Assembly (NCBI GenBank): GCA_958422985.1
Contig: CATZPY010000010.1
Location: 1 to 45,709, forward strand
DNA length: 45,709 bases
Reading direction: 5' to 3'
DNA from: an uncultured Clostridium sp.
GTDB lineage: Bacteria; Bacillota; Clostridia; TANB77; CAG-508
A program made the translations under genes and the position numbers. Shown here piece by piece: positions 1 to 8,699 of the stretch; the first letter of the stretch is position 1; each line of letters starts with the position of its first letter. The notes under the pieces were generated by a model, which worked only from the letters and a program-made list of their open reading frames with translations, was not told the DNA's origin and made no database searches.

Positions 1-330
1 AGAAAGAGTAAATATAATTTTACAGAACCAGTAGAGGGACATAGAAATGCAGAATTAAAAAGAGATAACATAGAAGAAATAAAGCACAAAGTTAAAATAG
101 AAAAAGATAGTATATTATATAATTTGTACGAAAAAGAAGTTTTAAATATGCCAAGTATACATAGATATAGAATTCCAAAAGTAGAAGAACCTTTAAAAGT
201 AACAGGAAAAGCAGAAGATGGAACAATAGAGGTAATAGAATATAATGATAAAATATTTGGAGTTCAATTTCATCCAGAAAATGAAAGCATAAATAATTGT
301 ATTTTTAAATATATTATAAGTAAATGTTAA
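1..330 (+). CDS. Class I glutamine amidotransferase, gamma-glutamyl-GABA hydrolase-like (C-terminal part)
   Basis: The reading frame is open from the first base of the window, so only the last 109 residues are present and the start lies upstream. The C-terminal motif GVQFHPEN carries the His and Glu that complete the Cys-His-Glu triad of class I glutamine amidotransferases; the nucleophilic Cys would lie in the missing part. The preceding pattern, a Ser-x-His element followed by a segment containing DGTIEVIE, is typical of the PuuD-like peptidase C26 group, which hydrolyses gamma-glutamyl bonds. It ends 11 bases before the next gene, so the two are probably co-transcribed. The exact substrate cannot be judged from this fragment. 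Confidence 0.72.
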   Translation, partial: RKSKYNFTEPVEGHRNAELKRDNIEEIKHKVKIEKDSILYNLYEKEVLNMPSIHRYRIPKVEEPLKVTGKAEDGTIEVIEYNDKIFGVQFHPENESINNCIFKYIISKC

Positions 331-341
331 GGAGGGAAAAA

Positions 342-965
342 ATGAAAGTTTTATTAATAAATGGGAGTTCAAGAAAAGAATGTACATATACTGCTTTAAG
401 TAAAGTAGCGGAAAGTTTAAATGAAGAAAAAATAGAAACAGAAATTATAAATTTAGGTGCAAATCCCATAAGAGATTGTATAGGGTGTAAAATGTGTGCG
501 AAAAATGGAAATCGCAGGTGTGTATTTAATGATGATATAGTAAATGAAATAATAGAAAAGGCTGAAAATAGTGATGGATTTGTGTTTGGAACACCAGTAT
601 ACTATGCACACCCATCTGGAAGGATTTTATCGGTTTTAGATAGAGTTTTTTATGCAGGAAAAAAAGTATTCGAATTCAAACCAGGAGCAAGTATTGTAAG
701 TGCTAGGAGAGGTGGAACTGTAGCATCTTTTGATGTATTAAATAAATATTTTTCTATTAGTCAAATGCCAATTGTTTCTTCTACATATTGGAATAATGTA
801 CATGGGAACAATAAACAAGAGGTAGAACAAGATTTAGAAGGAATGCAAACAATGTATAACTTAGGAAAAAATATGGCATGGCTTATAAAATGCATAGAAA
901 ATGGAAAGAAGAATGACATTAATAAACCAGAAAATAAAGTTATTAAAACTAATTTTATAAGGTAA
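342..965 (+). CDS. Flavodoxin-fold NAD(P)H-dependent FMN reductase, iron-sulfur flavoprotein type
   Basis: A 207-residue cytoplasmic flavodoxin-fold oxidoreductase. The N-terminus KVLLINGSSRK is the phosphate-binding loop for FMN. A cysteine-rich stretch follows (CIGCKMCAKNG and a further Cys a few residues on), as in iron-sulfur flavoproteins and related multimeric flavodoxins that may carry a 4Fe-4S cluster. The segment FGTPVYYAHPSG is the usual second flavin-contact loop of this family. I chose the ATG at 342 over one at 324 because a clear ribosome binding site, AAGGAGGG, sits just upstream. Its electron partners and physiological substrate are not evident. Confidence 0.8.
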   Translation: MKVLLINGSSRKECTYTALSKVAESLNEEKIETEIINLGANPIRDCIGCKMCAKNGNRRCVFNDDIVNEIIEKAENSDGFVFGTPVYYAHPSGRILSVLDRVFYAGKKVFEFKPGASIVSARRGGTVASFDVLNKYFSISQMPIVSSTYWNNVHGNNKQEVEQDLEGMQTMYNLGKNMAWLIKCIENGKKNDINKPENKVIKTNFIR

Positions 966-1040
966 AAGCCTAAAAATTGCTTGAAATATGGTGGAAATTG
1001 TGTTAACATAATAGATACTAAAAAAGGATGTTGATGCAAT

Positions 1041-1811
1041 TTGAATATGGAAGCAAAAACTGTAGAATACTGTTTTGATTCTAAAATATATTCTGGGGAA
1101 GATATAAAAAGAAAAATAGAACAAATAAAAAAAGACTTTAGTAAGATTTCTAATAAACCAGTAGAAGTAAGGGTGGAACTTAACGAATTAGGTATATATG
1201 TTCTCACTTTTATATTTTATGCTAAAAGAAATATTGCTAAAGTAAAACCGGAAAAGATAAATAAAATATATATAGAATCACTAGGAGAATATTCAGATAA
1301 TTATATAAATAAGTTAATAGGTAATAAAGATACTAAATATATAAATAAATTAAATGATCGAAGTAAAGAACATAAAATGTTAGAAAAAAAGCTTAAAGAA
1401 CAAGCCAAAAAAAGAAAACATGCGAAAATAGAATATGTAAAAGAAAGTAAAATAAAAGAAAATATAGATAAAGAAAAAAATAGAGCTAAAAAACAAGAAA
1501 AGCAAAAAGAGAACAATATTAGAACACCTCATATAGAGTATTTAAAAAGAGAAGAGGAAAACGAAAGATTTATAGAAAAATTACAAGAATATTTAAAAAT
1601 GCTAAAAAATGTTAAACTTCCAAAATTAGAACGTAAAAATAAAATAAGAAATAATAAAGTAGAAAAGAAAACAAAAGAAGATAGTTATAATATAAAAAAA
1701 GATAAATATAATAAATTAGAAAATAATGGAGAACAACATTATTGGAGTAATAACTATGTTCCAAAAGAGTATGGAAGATATAAAGAAACTAAAACTTATA
1801 AACCATTATAA
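1041..1811 (+). CDS. Lysine-rich orphan protein with long charged helical C-terminus
   Basis: I do not recognise this protein of about 256 residues. The first 90 or so residues look globular, with alternating hydrophobic strands (for example VEVRVELNELGIYVLTFIFY). From about residue 110 onward the sequence is almost entirely Lys, Glu, Asn and Arg with heptad-like spacing, suggesting extended helix or coiled coil. There is no signal peptide or convincing membrane span. The start is uncertain: TTG at 1041 or ATG at 1047, both weakly preceded by AAAGGA. Composition suggests nucleic-acid or surface association, but that is only inference. It ends at a shared terminator facing nrdD. Confidence 0.6.
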   Translation: MNMEAKTVEYCFDSKIYSGEDIKRKIEQIKKDFSKISNKPVEVRVELNELGIYVLTFIFYAKRNIAKVKPEKINKIYIESLGEYSDNYINKLIGNKDTKYINKLNDRSKEHKMLEKKLKEQAKKRKHAKIEYVKESKIKENIDKEKNRAKKQEKQKENNIRTPHIEYLKREEENERFIEKLQEYLKMLKNVKLPKLERKNKIRNNKVEKKTKEDSYNIKKDKYNKLENNGEQHYWSNNYVPKEYGRYKETKTYKPL

Positions 1812-1816
1812 ATATA

Positions 1817-1853
1817 AAAAATATAGTAGAAATTTAATTTCTACTATATTTTT
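1817..1853. terminator. Bidirectional intrinsic terminator between the lysine-rich orphan and nrdD
   Basis: A perfect 14-bp inverted repeat (1821-1834 with 1836-1849) is flanked by A residues on the left and T residues on the right, so it can terminate both convergent genes. Confidence 0.85.
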
Positions 1854-1869
1854 TGAATTTATTAAATAA

Positions 1870-3996
1870 TTATAAATGTGTTACTCTTGATTTAATTTCT
1901 TTAGTTTTACCAACATTCCAGAAGTTTTCTCCTAAGTAACCACAAGTTCTTCTTGTAACATTCATCTTACTATGGTCTTTATTTCCACAATTTGGGCATT
2001 CCCATTCGTTATCTTCGTTAATTATTATTTCACCATCAAATCCACAATTTTGGCAATAATCAGATTTTGTATTAAATTCAGCATATTGAATGTTATCATA
2101 TATAAATTTAACAACTTCTTCTAATGCTTTTATATTATTTTTCATGTTTGGTACTTCTACATAAGATATAGCACCACCACCTGAAATTGGTTGGAATTGA
2201 CTTTCAAATTTTAATTTAGAGAATGCATCAATTTTTTCTCTAACATCTACATGATAAGAATTTGTATAATATCCTTTGTCTGTAACATCCTTTATGTCTC
2301 CAAATTTAGATTTATCAATTCTAGCAAATCTATAACATAAGCTTTCAGCAGGAGTTCCATATAGTGCAAAACCTAAGCCTGTTTCACTTTTCCATTGTAA
2401 TACTTTATCTTTTAAGTGATTCATAACTTTTAATGCAAATTCTTGTCCTACTGGATCTGTATGAGAAACACCTTTCATTAGTTTTGTAACTTCGTATATT
2501 CCAATATAACCTAAAGAAATTGAAGAATAGCCATTATGTAATAATTTATCTATTGTTTCACCTTTCTTTAGTCTAGCAATTGCTCCATATTGCCAGTGAA
2601 TTGGGCTTGTGTCAGATAAAGTACCTTCTAAAGCATGATGTCTACACATTAAAGCTTCGAAGCATAATTCTAGTCTTTCATCAAATAATTTCCAGAATTT
2701 TTCTTCATCACCATCTGCAATAATACCTATTTGTGGTAAGTTGATACTTACAACTCCTTGATTAAATCTTCCTTCAAATTTATAGTTTCCATTTTCATCT
2801 TTCCAAGGAGCTAAGAAACTTCTACAACCCATTGGGCTAAATACATTTCCTTCATAATTTTCTCTCATTTTTTTAGCAGATATATAATCTGGATACATTC
2901 TCTTTGCAGAACATTTAACAGCAAGTTTTGTTAAATAATCGTATTTTCCACCTTTTAAGCAGTTATGTTCGTCTAAAACATATATAAGTTTAGGGAATGC
3001 AGGAGTAACATAAACTCCAACTTCATTTTTTATACCTTGAATTCTTTGATTTAGAATTTCTTCTATAATCATAGCGTTTTCTTCTATATAAGGGTCATCT
3101 TTCTTTAAATTTAAGAATAATGTAACAAAAGGAGACTGACCATTTGTTGTCATTAAAGTATTTATTTGATATTGAATTGTTTGTACACCAGATTTTAATT
3201 CTTCTTCTACACCAACTCTTACTATTTTTTCTATTTCTTCATCAGATAGAGTGTTACCAAAAGCAATTTCATATTTTTTCTTTAATTTATCATGTGATAT
3301 TCTTAAATATTTTCCTAAATGGCTAACATCAACAGATTGTCCACCATATTGGTTACTTGCAACAGCTGCAATTATTTGAGTCATTACAGTACATGCAACT
3401 CTAAAACTCTTTGGAGTTTCTATTAATTTTCCATTCATAACTGTACCGTTTTCAAACATATCTTTTATATTAATTAAACAACAATTATGAATTGGTTGAA
3501 CGAAATAGTCCATATCGTGGAAATGTAAAATTCCATTTTTATGTGCTTCAACTATTTTTTCTGGTAATAAAACTCTTTGTGTTAAGTCTTTTGAAACTTC
3601 ACCTGCAATGTAATCACGTTGTGTAGAAGCTAAGAAGGTATTTTTATTAGAATTTTCTTCCTTTAATTCTTTGTTATCGTTTCTTATAATAGATAATATT
3701 GTATCATCTGTAGTGTTAGATTTACGAACCATTGCTCTTTTGTATCTATATAAAATATATGCTTTAGAAAGCGCATATTTATTAGCTTTTACTAATTCGC
3801 TTTCGATAATGTCTTGAATTTCTTCTACTTGTAAAGTTTTCTTTTTAGAAGATTCAACAGCATCTGCAATTTCTTCTATTTGCTTACTTGTTATTTTTTC
3901 TTTTGGCTTAACTTCTTCATTGGCTTTTTGTATAGCAATTACTATTTTTGCTCTGTTGTAGTCTACAATTCTTCCATCTCTTTTTATTACGTTCAT
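1870..3996 (-). CDS. nrdD: Anaerobic (class III) ribonucleoside-triphosphate reductase
   Basis: A 708-residue glycyl-radical enzyme that reduces ribonucleoside triphosphates to deoxyribonucleotides without oxygen. Residues 1-90 form an ATP-cone allosteric domain (VIKRDGRIVDYN). The C-terminal radical site RRTCGYLGENFW places the radical glycine at about residue 686. Just before it are two CxxC pairs (about C648/C651 and C667/C670) of the structural zinc site. I chose the ATG at 3996 because AAGGGGGA lies directly before it; an in-frame ATG 21 bases upstream has no such site. The activase NrdG, usually adjacent, is not in this window. The regulator on the other side is divergent. Confidence 0.97.
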   Translation of the reverse strand: MNVIKRDGRIVDYNRAKIVIAIQKANEEVKPKEKITSKQIEEIADAVESSKKKTLQVEEIQDIIESELVKANKYALSKAYILYRYKRAMVRKSNTTDDTILSIIRNDNKELKEENSNKNTFLASTQRDYIAGEVSKDLTQRVLLPEKIVEAHKNGILHFHDMDYFVQPIHNCCLINIKDMFENGTVMNGKLIETPKSFRVACTVMTQIIAAVASNQYGGQSVDVSHLGKYLRISHDKLKKKYEIAFGNTLSDEEIEKIVRVGVEEELKSGVQTIQYQINTLMTTNGQSPFVTLFLNLKKDDPYIEENAMIIEEILNQRIQGIKNEVGVYVTPAFPKLIYVLDEHNCLKGGKYDYLTKLAVKCSAKRMYPDYISAKKMRENYEGNVFSPMGCRSFLAPWKDENGNYKFEGRFNQGVVSINLPQIGIIADGDEEKFWKLFDERLELCFEALMCRHHALEGTLSDTSPIHWQYGAIARLKKGETIDKLLHNGYSSISLGYIGIYEVTKLMKGVSHTDPVGQEFALKVMNHLKDKVLQWKSETGLGFALYGTPAESLCYRFARIDKSKFGDIKDVTDKGYYTNSYHVDVREKIDAFSKLKFESQFQPISGGGAISYVEVPNMKNNIKALEEVVKFIYDNIQYAEFNTKSDYCQNCGFDGEIIINEDNEWECPNCGNKDHSKMNVTRRTCGYLGENFWNVGKTKEIKSRVTHL

Positions 3997-4059
3997 TATT
4001 TTTCCCCCTTGATACATTTTTTAAATTTTACTTTTGTAAGTTTTATATTTTATGGTATA

Positions 4060-4088
4060 ATCATATATATAAAAAACAGTATAGTAAA
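4060..4088 (-). promoter_or_regulatory. Candidate sigma-A promoter for nrdD
   Basis: Read on the minus strand, TTTACT (4088-4083) and TATGAT (4065-4060) are separated by 17 bases and lie about 65 bases before the nrdD start. No clear NrdR box was seen. Confidence 0.35.
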
Positions 4089-4161
4089 TATTCATTTTTC
4101 AAATTCTGTCAAAATTTTTACATATCTATAATGTTTGTGAAAAATTATATGAGGTGAGTGC

Positions 4162-4746
4162 ATGAGAGTTCGTGACAAAACAAAGAAAAAAATTGCAAGT
4201 TCAATGGTCGAGTTAGTAGAAAAAAAACCAATAGATAAAATTACAATTACAGATATAACAGTTAATTGTGATATGACAAGGCAGGTTTTTTATAGATATT
4301 TTGTAGATAAATATGATCTAATTAATTGGATGTATGAAGAAGATTGTGGCTCTATAATATATACAGGTGAAGAAAACTTTAGTTTAAAAAGTTGGATAGA
4401 ATATATTATAGATATATTAGAAGATAAAAAAAGTTTTTATGTACATGCAATTCAAGACGATTCTAGTAAAACATTCGAAAAATTAATTTTAGATAAAACT
4501 AGGTTTTATTTGAAGAAAATTATAGAATATAAAACTGCTACAGAGCTTACAAAGCAACTGGAATTTTTAATAGAAATGACAGCAAGAGGTTTAGTTGAAA
4601 TGATAATATTCGAAATAGAAAAAGAAATGCCAGTAAAAAAAGAAATTTTAGTAGATTGGCTTATGAATGGAATATCTAAAGAAATATCAGATTTAGTAGA
4701 AGAATATGTTGTTCCAATGACAGTTGTAAAGAAATGGAAGATGTAA
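4162..4746 (+). CDS. TetR/AcrR-family transcriptional regulator, DhaS-like
   Basis: A 194-residue regulator. The N-terminal 50 residues are a TetR DNA-binding domain with a recognition helix around CDMTRQVFYRYF. The C-terminal half resembles the ligand domain of DhaS/YvdT-type TetR proteins, which often have the short Tyr-Arg-Tyr-Phe motif and no obvious small-molecule pocket signature. The start ATG at 4162 has GAGGTGAG spaced seven bases upstream. It is divergent from nrdD and shares its 165-base intergenic region, so regulation of nrdD or of itself is possible, but no operator palindrome is visible there. The effector is unknown. Confidence 0.82.
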   Translation: MRVRDKTKKKIASSMVELVEKKPIDKITITDITVNCDMTRQVFYRYFVDKYDLINWMYEEDCGSIIYTGEENFSLKSWIEYIIDILEDKKSFYVHAIQDDSSKTFEKLILDKTRFYLKKIIEYKTATELTKQLEFLIEMTARGLVEMIIFEIEKEMPVKKEILVDWLMNGISKEISDLVEEYVVPMTVVKKWKM

Positions 4747-4778
4747 AAAAATATAAAAAAATGAAGTAAATAAAAGTA

Positions 4779-4807
4779 TTGTAAGATTTACATAAAAGTG
4801 GTAGAAT
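4779..4807 (+). promoter_or_regulatory. Sigma-A type promoter upstream of the 124-aa orphan
   Basis: TTGTAA (4779-4784) and TAGAAT (4802-4807) are separated by exactly 17 bases, about 50 bases before the start at 4858. Confidence 0.55.
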
Positions 4808-4857
4808 ATTACTTAAGATAACTTGTTGAAATAAAAAAGAGAAGGGAGTAATAATTT

Positions 4858-5232
4858 ATGCTTTTTAAAATTAATCTTCGGATTGCAAGAGGTAGCTACG
4901 AATTAGAAACAGTTTATTATGGTGAAGGTGTTATAAAAATTGAAAATGATGGAACGATTGAAGGCATTATTGCAAGAGATTTTGTAACAGGAAGTATATC
5001 TGAAACAAAGATAGAAATCTCTACATTTGATGTAGATTTTTATGGAAGCTATGAATTAGAAACTAAAGGAGAGAAACATATAGAGCTACCAGGAATATAT
5101 ACTTTGTATGGGGGTATGTATGGAACGTATGAAATTGCAGAATTGCAATTTGAAAAAAGGCTAAAAGAAAATGAAATATCAGAAAGTTTAAAAGAAATTG
5201 AAGAAATTAAAAATTTAGCAGAGCAAATCTAA
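4858..5232 (+). CDS. Small orphan protein with repeated G-[ST]-Y-E motifs
   Basis: I do not recognise this 124-residue protein. It has no signal peptide or membrane span. The motif GSYELET occurs twice (residues 12-18 and 63-69) and a related GTYEIAE follows at residue 89, which suggests a repeated beta-hairpin unit. The last 25 residues are a charged helix. The two exact motif copies use different codons, so the duplication is not recent. The ATG at 4858 is preceded by AGAAGGGAG and a good promoter, and a strong terminator follows, so it is probably a single-gene transcript. Confidence 0.7.
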   Translation: MLFKINLRIARGSYELETVYYGEGVIKIENDGTIEGIIARDFVTGSISETKIEISTFDVDFYGSYELETKGEKHIELPGIYTLYGGMYGTYEIAELQFEKRLKENEISESLKEIEEIKNLAEQI

Positions 5233-5239
5233 AAGCAAA

Positions 5240-5288
5240 AATGGACATTAGTATTTCTTATTAAGAGTACTAATGTCTACTTTTTTAA
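5240..5288 (+). terminator. Intrinsic terminator after the 124-aa orphan
   Basis: A 10-bp stem (5244-5253 with 5268-5277) is followed by TAC and a run of T. Confidence 0.8.
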
Positions 5289-5289
5289 T

Positions 5290-5338
5290 ATAGTAGGAAA
5301 TTTATCCTGGTAGGAGAAATTTCTATACTAGAGAAGTA
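5290..5338. repeat. Dispersed intergenic repeat, partial copy A
   Basis: This stretch matches the first hairpin and the following CTAGAGAA segment of the repeats at 28693 and 34592, but lacks the second long hairpin. As in the other copies, it starts directly after an intrinsic terminator. Confidence 0.6.
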
Positions 5339-5371
5339 TATTGAGTATAATATTTTTTTATATTGTTAGCA

Positions 5372-5400
5372 TTGACAAACAATTGCATATGTATTAAAAT
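5372..5400 (+). promoter_or_regulatory. Sigma-A promoter of the suf operon
   Basis: A consensus -35 TTGACA (5372-5377) lies 17 bases before TAAAAT (5395-5400). Transcription would begin near 5407, inside the palindrome at 5398-5435. Confidence 0.65.
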
Positions 5401-5435
5401 TATTGTGTGCAATTTCAGGGTTGCACATAATAATT
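5398..5435. promoter_or_regulatory. Long palindrome overlapping the suf promoter (possible operator or leader hairpin)
   Basis: Arms 5398-5412 and 5421-5435 are 15 bp long with a single G-T wobble around an 8-base centre. The palindrome begins within the -10 element and crosses the predicted start site, as expected for a repressor operator. A second inverted repeat, GTTAGC-ATAA-GCTAAC (5444-5459), lies between it and the ribosome binding site; GTTAGC also occurs at 5365-5370. If transcription starts further upstream, the same sequences could fold as nested RNA hairpins. Confidence 0.5.
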
Positions 5436-5485
5436 GTTTATAAGTTAGCATAAGCTAACAAAGACAATAAAAAGGAGTTATTAAA

Positions 5486-6226
5486 ATGAGTGAAACATTA
5501 TTAGAAATAAAAAATTTACATGCTAAAGCAGAAGAAAAAGAAATAATAAAAGGATTAAATTTAAAAATAAATAAAGGTGAAACTCATGTAATAATGGGAC
5601 CAAATGGTGCTGGTAAATCTACACTTTCTAATGTAATATTAGCAAACCCAGAATATGTTCAAACAGAGGGCGAAATTATATTAGATGGTGAAAACATAAA
5701 CGCATTAAAAACAGATGAAAGAGCAAGAAAAGGAATATTTATGTCTTTTCAATCACCAAAAGAAATTCCAGGAGTTAGTGTAACAAATTTTTTAAAATAT
5801 GCAAAAATAGCAACAACAGGAAAGCCTGTTAAAATATTTGAATTTAAAAAAGAACTAGAAAAAAACATGGAAGAGTTAAAAATGAAACCTGAATATGCAA
5901 ACAGGAATTTAAATGTAGGATTTTCAGGTGGAGAAAAGAAAAAAAATGAAATATTACAAATGCTTACATTAAACCCAAAACTTGCAATATTAGATGAAAC
6001 AGATTCTGGTCTTGATGTAGATGCAATAAAAACAGTTGCTAAAGGAATAAAGATGTATAGTAATAAAGATAATGGAGTTTTAATAATAACTCATGGAACA
6101 AAGATATTACAAGGATTACATGTAGATTATGTACATGTTTTAGTAGATGGGAAAATTATAAAAACAAGTACAGGTAATTTGGCAAATGAAATTGAAGAAA
6201 ACGGATATGAAGAATACAAAAAATAG
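5486..6226 (+). CDS. sufC: Fe-S cluster assembly ATPase SufC
   Basis: A 246-residue ABC-type ATPase that drives the SufBCD scaffold complex in the cytoplasm. It has Walker A GPNGAGKST at residue 38, the ABC signature FSGGEKKKNE and Walker B LAILDETDSGLD. The substitution of the usual Q/R in the signature by KKK-N-E is typical of SufC. AAAAGGAG precedes the ATG at 5486. It is the first gene of a five-gene operon sufC-sufB-sufD-sufS-sufU, the usual Gram-positive order apart from sufB lying directly after sufC. Confidence 0.97.
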   Translation: MSETLLEIKNLHAKAEEKEIIKGLNLKINKGETHVIMGPNGAGKSTLSNVILANPEYVQTEGEIILDGENINALKTDERARKGIFMSFQSPKEIPGVSVTNFLKYAKIATTGKPVKIFEFKKELEKNMEELKMKPEYANRNLNVGFSGGEKKKNEILQMLTLNPKLAILDETDSGLDVDAIKTVAKGIKMYSNKDNGVLIITHGTKILQGLHVDYVHVLVDGKIIKTSTGNLANEIEENGYEEYKK

Positions 6227-6237
6227 AGGTGAAGAAA

Positions 6238-7644
6238 TTGTCAGAAAGCAAAAAACAAATAGAAGATATTTCTAGAAATATCTATGATATAAAAAATAAA
6301 GATGAATATAGTTATAAGTCACAAAAAGGTATAACTAAAGAAATAATAGAAGAAATATCAAAGCTTAAAAATGATGCACCTTGGATGAAAAAATTCAGAT
6401 TAAAAGCTTTAGAAACATATAATAAATTACAACTTCCAACATGGGGCCCTAAATTAGATGAATTAAATATGGACGAAATAGCAACATATGTAAGGCCAAA
6501 AACAGATATGAAAAATAGTTGGGAAGATGTTCCAGAAGATATAAAAAATACTTTTGATGCATTAGGAATTCCAGAAGCAGAAAAAAAATCTTTAGCAGGT
6601 GTTGGTGCACAATACGATTCAGAAGTTGTATACCATAGTATAAAAGAAGATTTAGTAAAACAAGGTGTTATATATACAGACATGGAAACAGCAGTAAGAG
6701 AATATGAAGACATCGTAAAAGAACATTTTATGAAATGTGTGCCTGTTTCAGATCATAAGTTTGTTGCATTGCATGGGGCAGTTTGGTCTGGTGGCTCATT
6801 TGTATATGTTCCAAAAGGAGTAAATGTAGATATACCATTACAATCATATTTTAGATTAAATTCACCAGAATCTGGACAATTTGAGCATACCTTAATAATT
6901 GTTGACGAAGGAGCAAGCTTACATTTTATAGAAGGATGTTCAGCACCTAAGTATAATAAAGTAAATTTACACGTAGGGTGTGTAGAATTATTTGTTAAAA
7001 AAAATGCACATTTAAGATATTCTACTATAGAAAACTGGTCTAAAAATATGATGAATTTAAATACAAAAAGAGCAATAGTAGAAGAAGGTGGAAAAATAGA
7101 ATGGGTAACGGGCTCTTTTGGTTCTAAAGTTTCTATGTTATATCCAATGGCTATTTTAAAAGGTGAAAATTCTAAAATGGAATATACAGGAATATCATTT
7201 GCAGGAAATGGTCAAAATTTAGATACAGGACTAAAAGTTATACATAATGCACCAAATACATCATCTGTAATTAATTCTAAGTCAATTTCTAAAGATGGTG
7301 GAATAGCAACATTTAGAAGTTTAGAAAGAGTTATGCCAAACGCAAAAAATTCAAAACTTTCTGTATCTTGTGAATCTCTAATGTTAGATAATAAATCTAA
7401 ATCTGACACAATTCCAGTAAGTGATATAAGAACAGAAGAAGTAGAATTTTCACACGAAGCAAAAATAGGGAAAATAAGTGATGAAGAAATATTTTATTTA
7501 ATGTCAAGGGGAATTTCGGAAGAAGAAGCAAAAGCAATGATAGTAAGAGGTTTTGCATATCCAATATCTAAAGAACTCCCTTTAGAATATGCAGTAGAAA
7601 TGAACAATTTAATAAATTTAGAACTAGAAGGGAGTATAGGATAA
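6238..7644 (+). CDS. sufB: Fe-S cluster assembly scaffold SufB
   Basis: A 468-residue cytoplasmic scaffold protein of the SufBCD complex. The central and C-terminal region is the beta-helical SUF_FeS assembly domain; conserved segments such as GGSFVYVPKGV and the C-terminal MSRGISEEEAKAMIVRGFA are characteristic. I chose the TTG at 6238 because AGAGGTG lies six bases before it; the longer GTG frame at 6229 overlaps this ribosome binding site and has none of its own. The stop codon overlaps the sufD start by one base. Confidence 0.96.
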   Translation: MSESKKQIEDISRNIYDIKNKDEYSYKSQKGITKEIIEEISKLKNDAPWMKKFRLKALETYNKLQLPTWGPKLDELNMDEIATYVRPKTDMKNSWEDVPEDIKNTFDALGIPEAEKKSLAGVGAQYDSEVVYHSIKEDLVKQGVIYTDMETAVREYEDIVKEHFMKCVPVSDHKFVALHGAVWSGGSFVYVPKGVNVDIPLQSYFRLNSPESGQFEHTLIIVDEGASLHFIEGCSAPKYNKVNLHVGCVELFVKKNAHLRYSTIENWSKNMMNLNTKRAIVEEGGKIEWVTGSFGSKVSMLYPMAILKGENSKMEYTGISFAGNGQNLDTGLKVIHNAPNTSSVINSKSISKDGGIATFRSLERVMPNAKNSKLSVSCESLMLDNKSKSDTIPVSDIRTEEVEFSHEAKIGKISDEEIFYLMSRGISEEEAKAMIVRGFAYPISKELPLEYAVEMNNLINLELEGSIG

Positions 7645-8699
7645 TGGAAAATATAATATTAAACGAAACTCCAGTTAGAACTTCAAAAAACTACGGAATA
7701 AATAATATAGAAATAAAAGATTTTGAAGAACCAATAATAAAAGAATTTGCAAATATTACTATAACAGATGCAGAAAATTGTATAACAAATAAAAAAGAGG
7801 ACTTTAACTTAAAATTTGGGTTAGGAGAATATTTTGTAAATCAAATAAAAACTGAATCAAATGTAGAGTTAAAAATTAATATAAATAAAAATATTAAAGA
7901 ACCAATAATAATAAAATTTGATTTAGACGATACAAACAATGTTTTAGTAGACAACATAAGTGTAAATGCAAAAGACGATACTAAAGCAAATGTGATTATA
8001 ATATATACATCAAAAGAAAACATTACTGGATACCATAATGGAATTTGTAGTGCAGAAATTGGTAAAAATTCAAATATACATATAACAATTATAAATTTAT
8101 TAAATACACAAATAAATAATTTTTATACAGTAAATTCTAAAATAGAAGAAGAGTCTAAAAACTTATTTTCTATGGTAGAATTTGGTGGAAAAAATAATGT
8201 AGTAAATTATTATGCTAATTTACAAGGATATAATTCAAAAAATAAATTACATTCTATATATTTAGGAAAAGAAGAGCAACGTATAGATTTAAATTATATT
8301 ACAGAATTATATGGTAAAAAAACAAATGTAGATATAGAAGTAAATGGAGCACTAACAGACAATGCTAGAAAGAATTTTAAAGGTACAATAGATTTTAAAA
8401 CAGGAGCAAAAAAAGCAAAAGGAAAAGAAAATGAATATTGTACATTATTAACAGACACATCATATTCTAAGGCATTGCCAATGCTTTTATGTACAGAAGA
8501 TGATGTAGAAGGAGAACATAGTACAGCAACAGGAAAAGTAGATAATAAAGAACTATTTTATATTATGACAAGAGGGATAAGTGAAAAAGAGGCTAAAAAA
8601 ATTATTGTTAAAGCAAAATTTAATTCTGTAATTAGCGAAATAAAAGATGAAAAAATTCAAAATTTAGTTTTAGAAGAGGTCGATAGGAGGCTAGATTAA
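7644..8699 (+). CDS. sufD: Fe-S cluster assembly protein SufD
   Basis: A 351-residue partner of SufB in the SufBC2D complex. The C-terminus LFYIMTRGISEKEAKKIIVKA is the shared SufB/SufD signature (here quoted only as LFYIMTRGISEKEAKK), and DVEGEHSTATG carries the conserved His of the SufD interface. The N-terminal region is divergent and shorter than in Bacillus SufD (about 437 residues), which is common in clostridia. Start and stop overlap both neighbours by one base (TAATG), implying translational coupling. Confidence 0.93.
   Translation: MENIILNETPVRTSKNYGINNIEIKDFEEPIIKEFANITITDAENCITNKKEDFNLKFGLGEYFVNQIKTESNVELKININKNIKEPIIIKFDLDDTNNVLVDNISVNAKDDTKANVIIIYTSKENITGYHNGICSAEIGKNSNIHITIINLLNTQINNFYTVNSKIEEESKNLFSMVEFGGKNNVVNYYANLQGYNSKNKLHSIYLGKEEQRIDLNYITELYGKKTNVDIEVNGALTDNARKNFKGTIDFKTGAKKAKGKENEYCTLLTDTSYSKALPMLLCTEDDVEGEHSTATGKVDNKELFYIMTRGISEKEAKKIIVKAKFNSVISEIKDEKIQNLVLEEVDRRLD

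Noticed and set aside
761..1207. 148-aa open frame on the minus strand near the flavoprotein
   Set aside because: It crosses the end of one gene and the start of the next on the other strand, with no ribosome binding site.
4018..4161. NrdR box between nrdD and the TetR gene
   Set aside because: No convincing ACAnnATATnnTGT-type repeat was found in the shared region.
5398..5435. IscR-type binding site at the suf promoter
   Set aside because: The palindrome does not fit the known IscR half-site pattern; I kept it only as an unidentified operator-like element.
6312..6713. 133-aa open frame on the minus strand inside sufB
   Set aside because: Antisense shadow of sufB with low-complexity, serine- and phenylalanine-rich sequence and no start signals.
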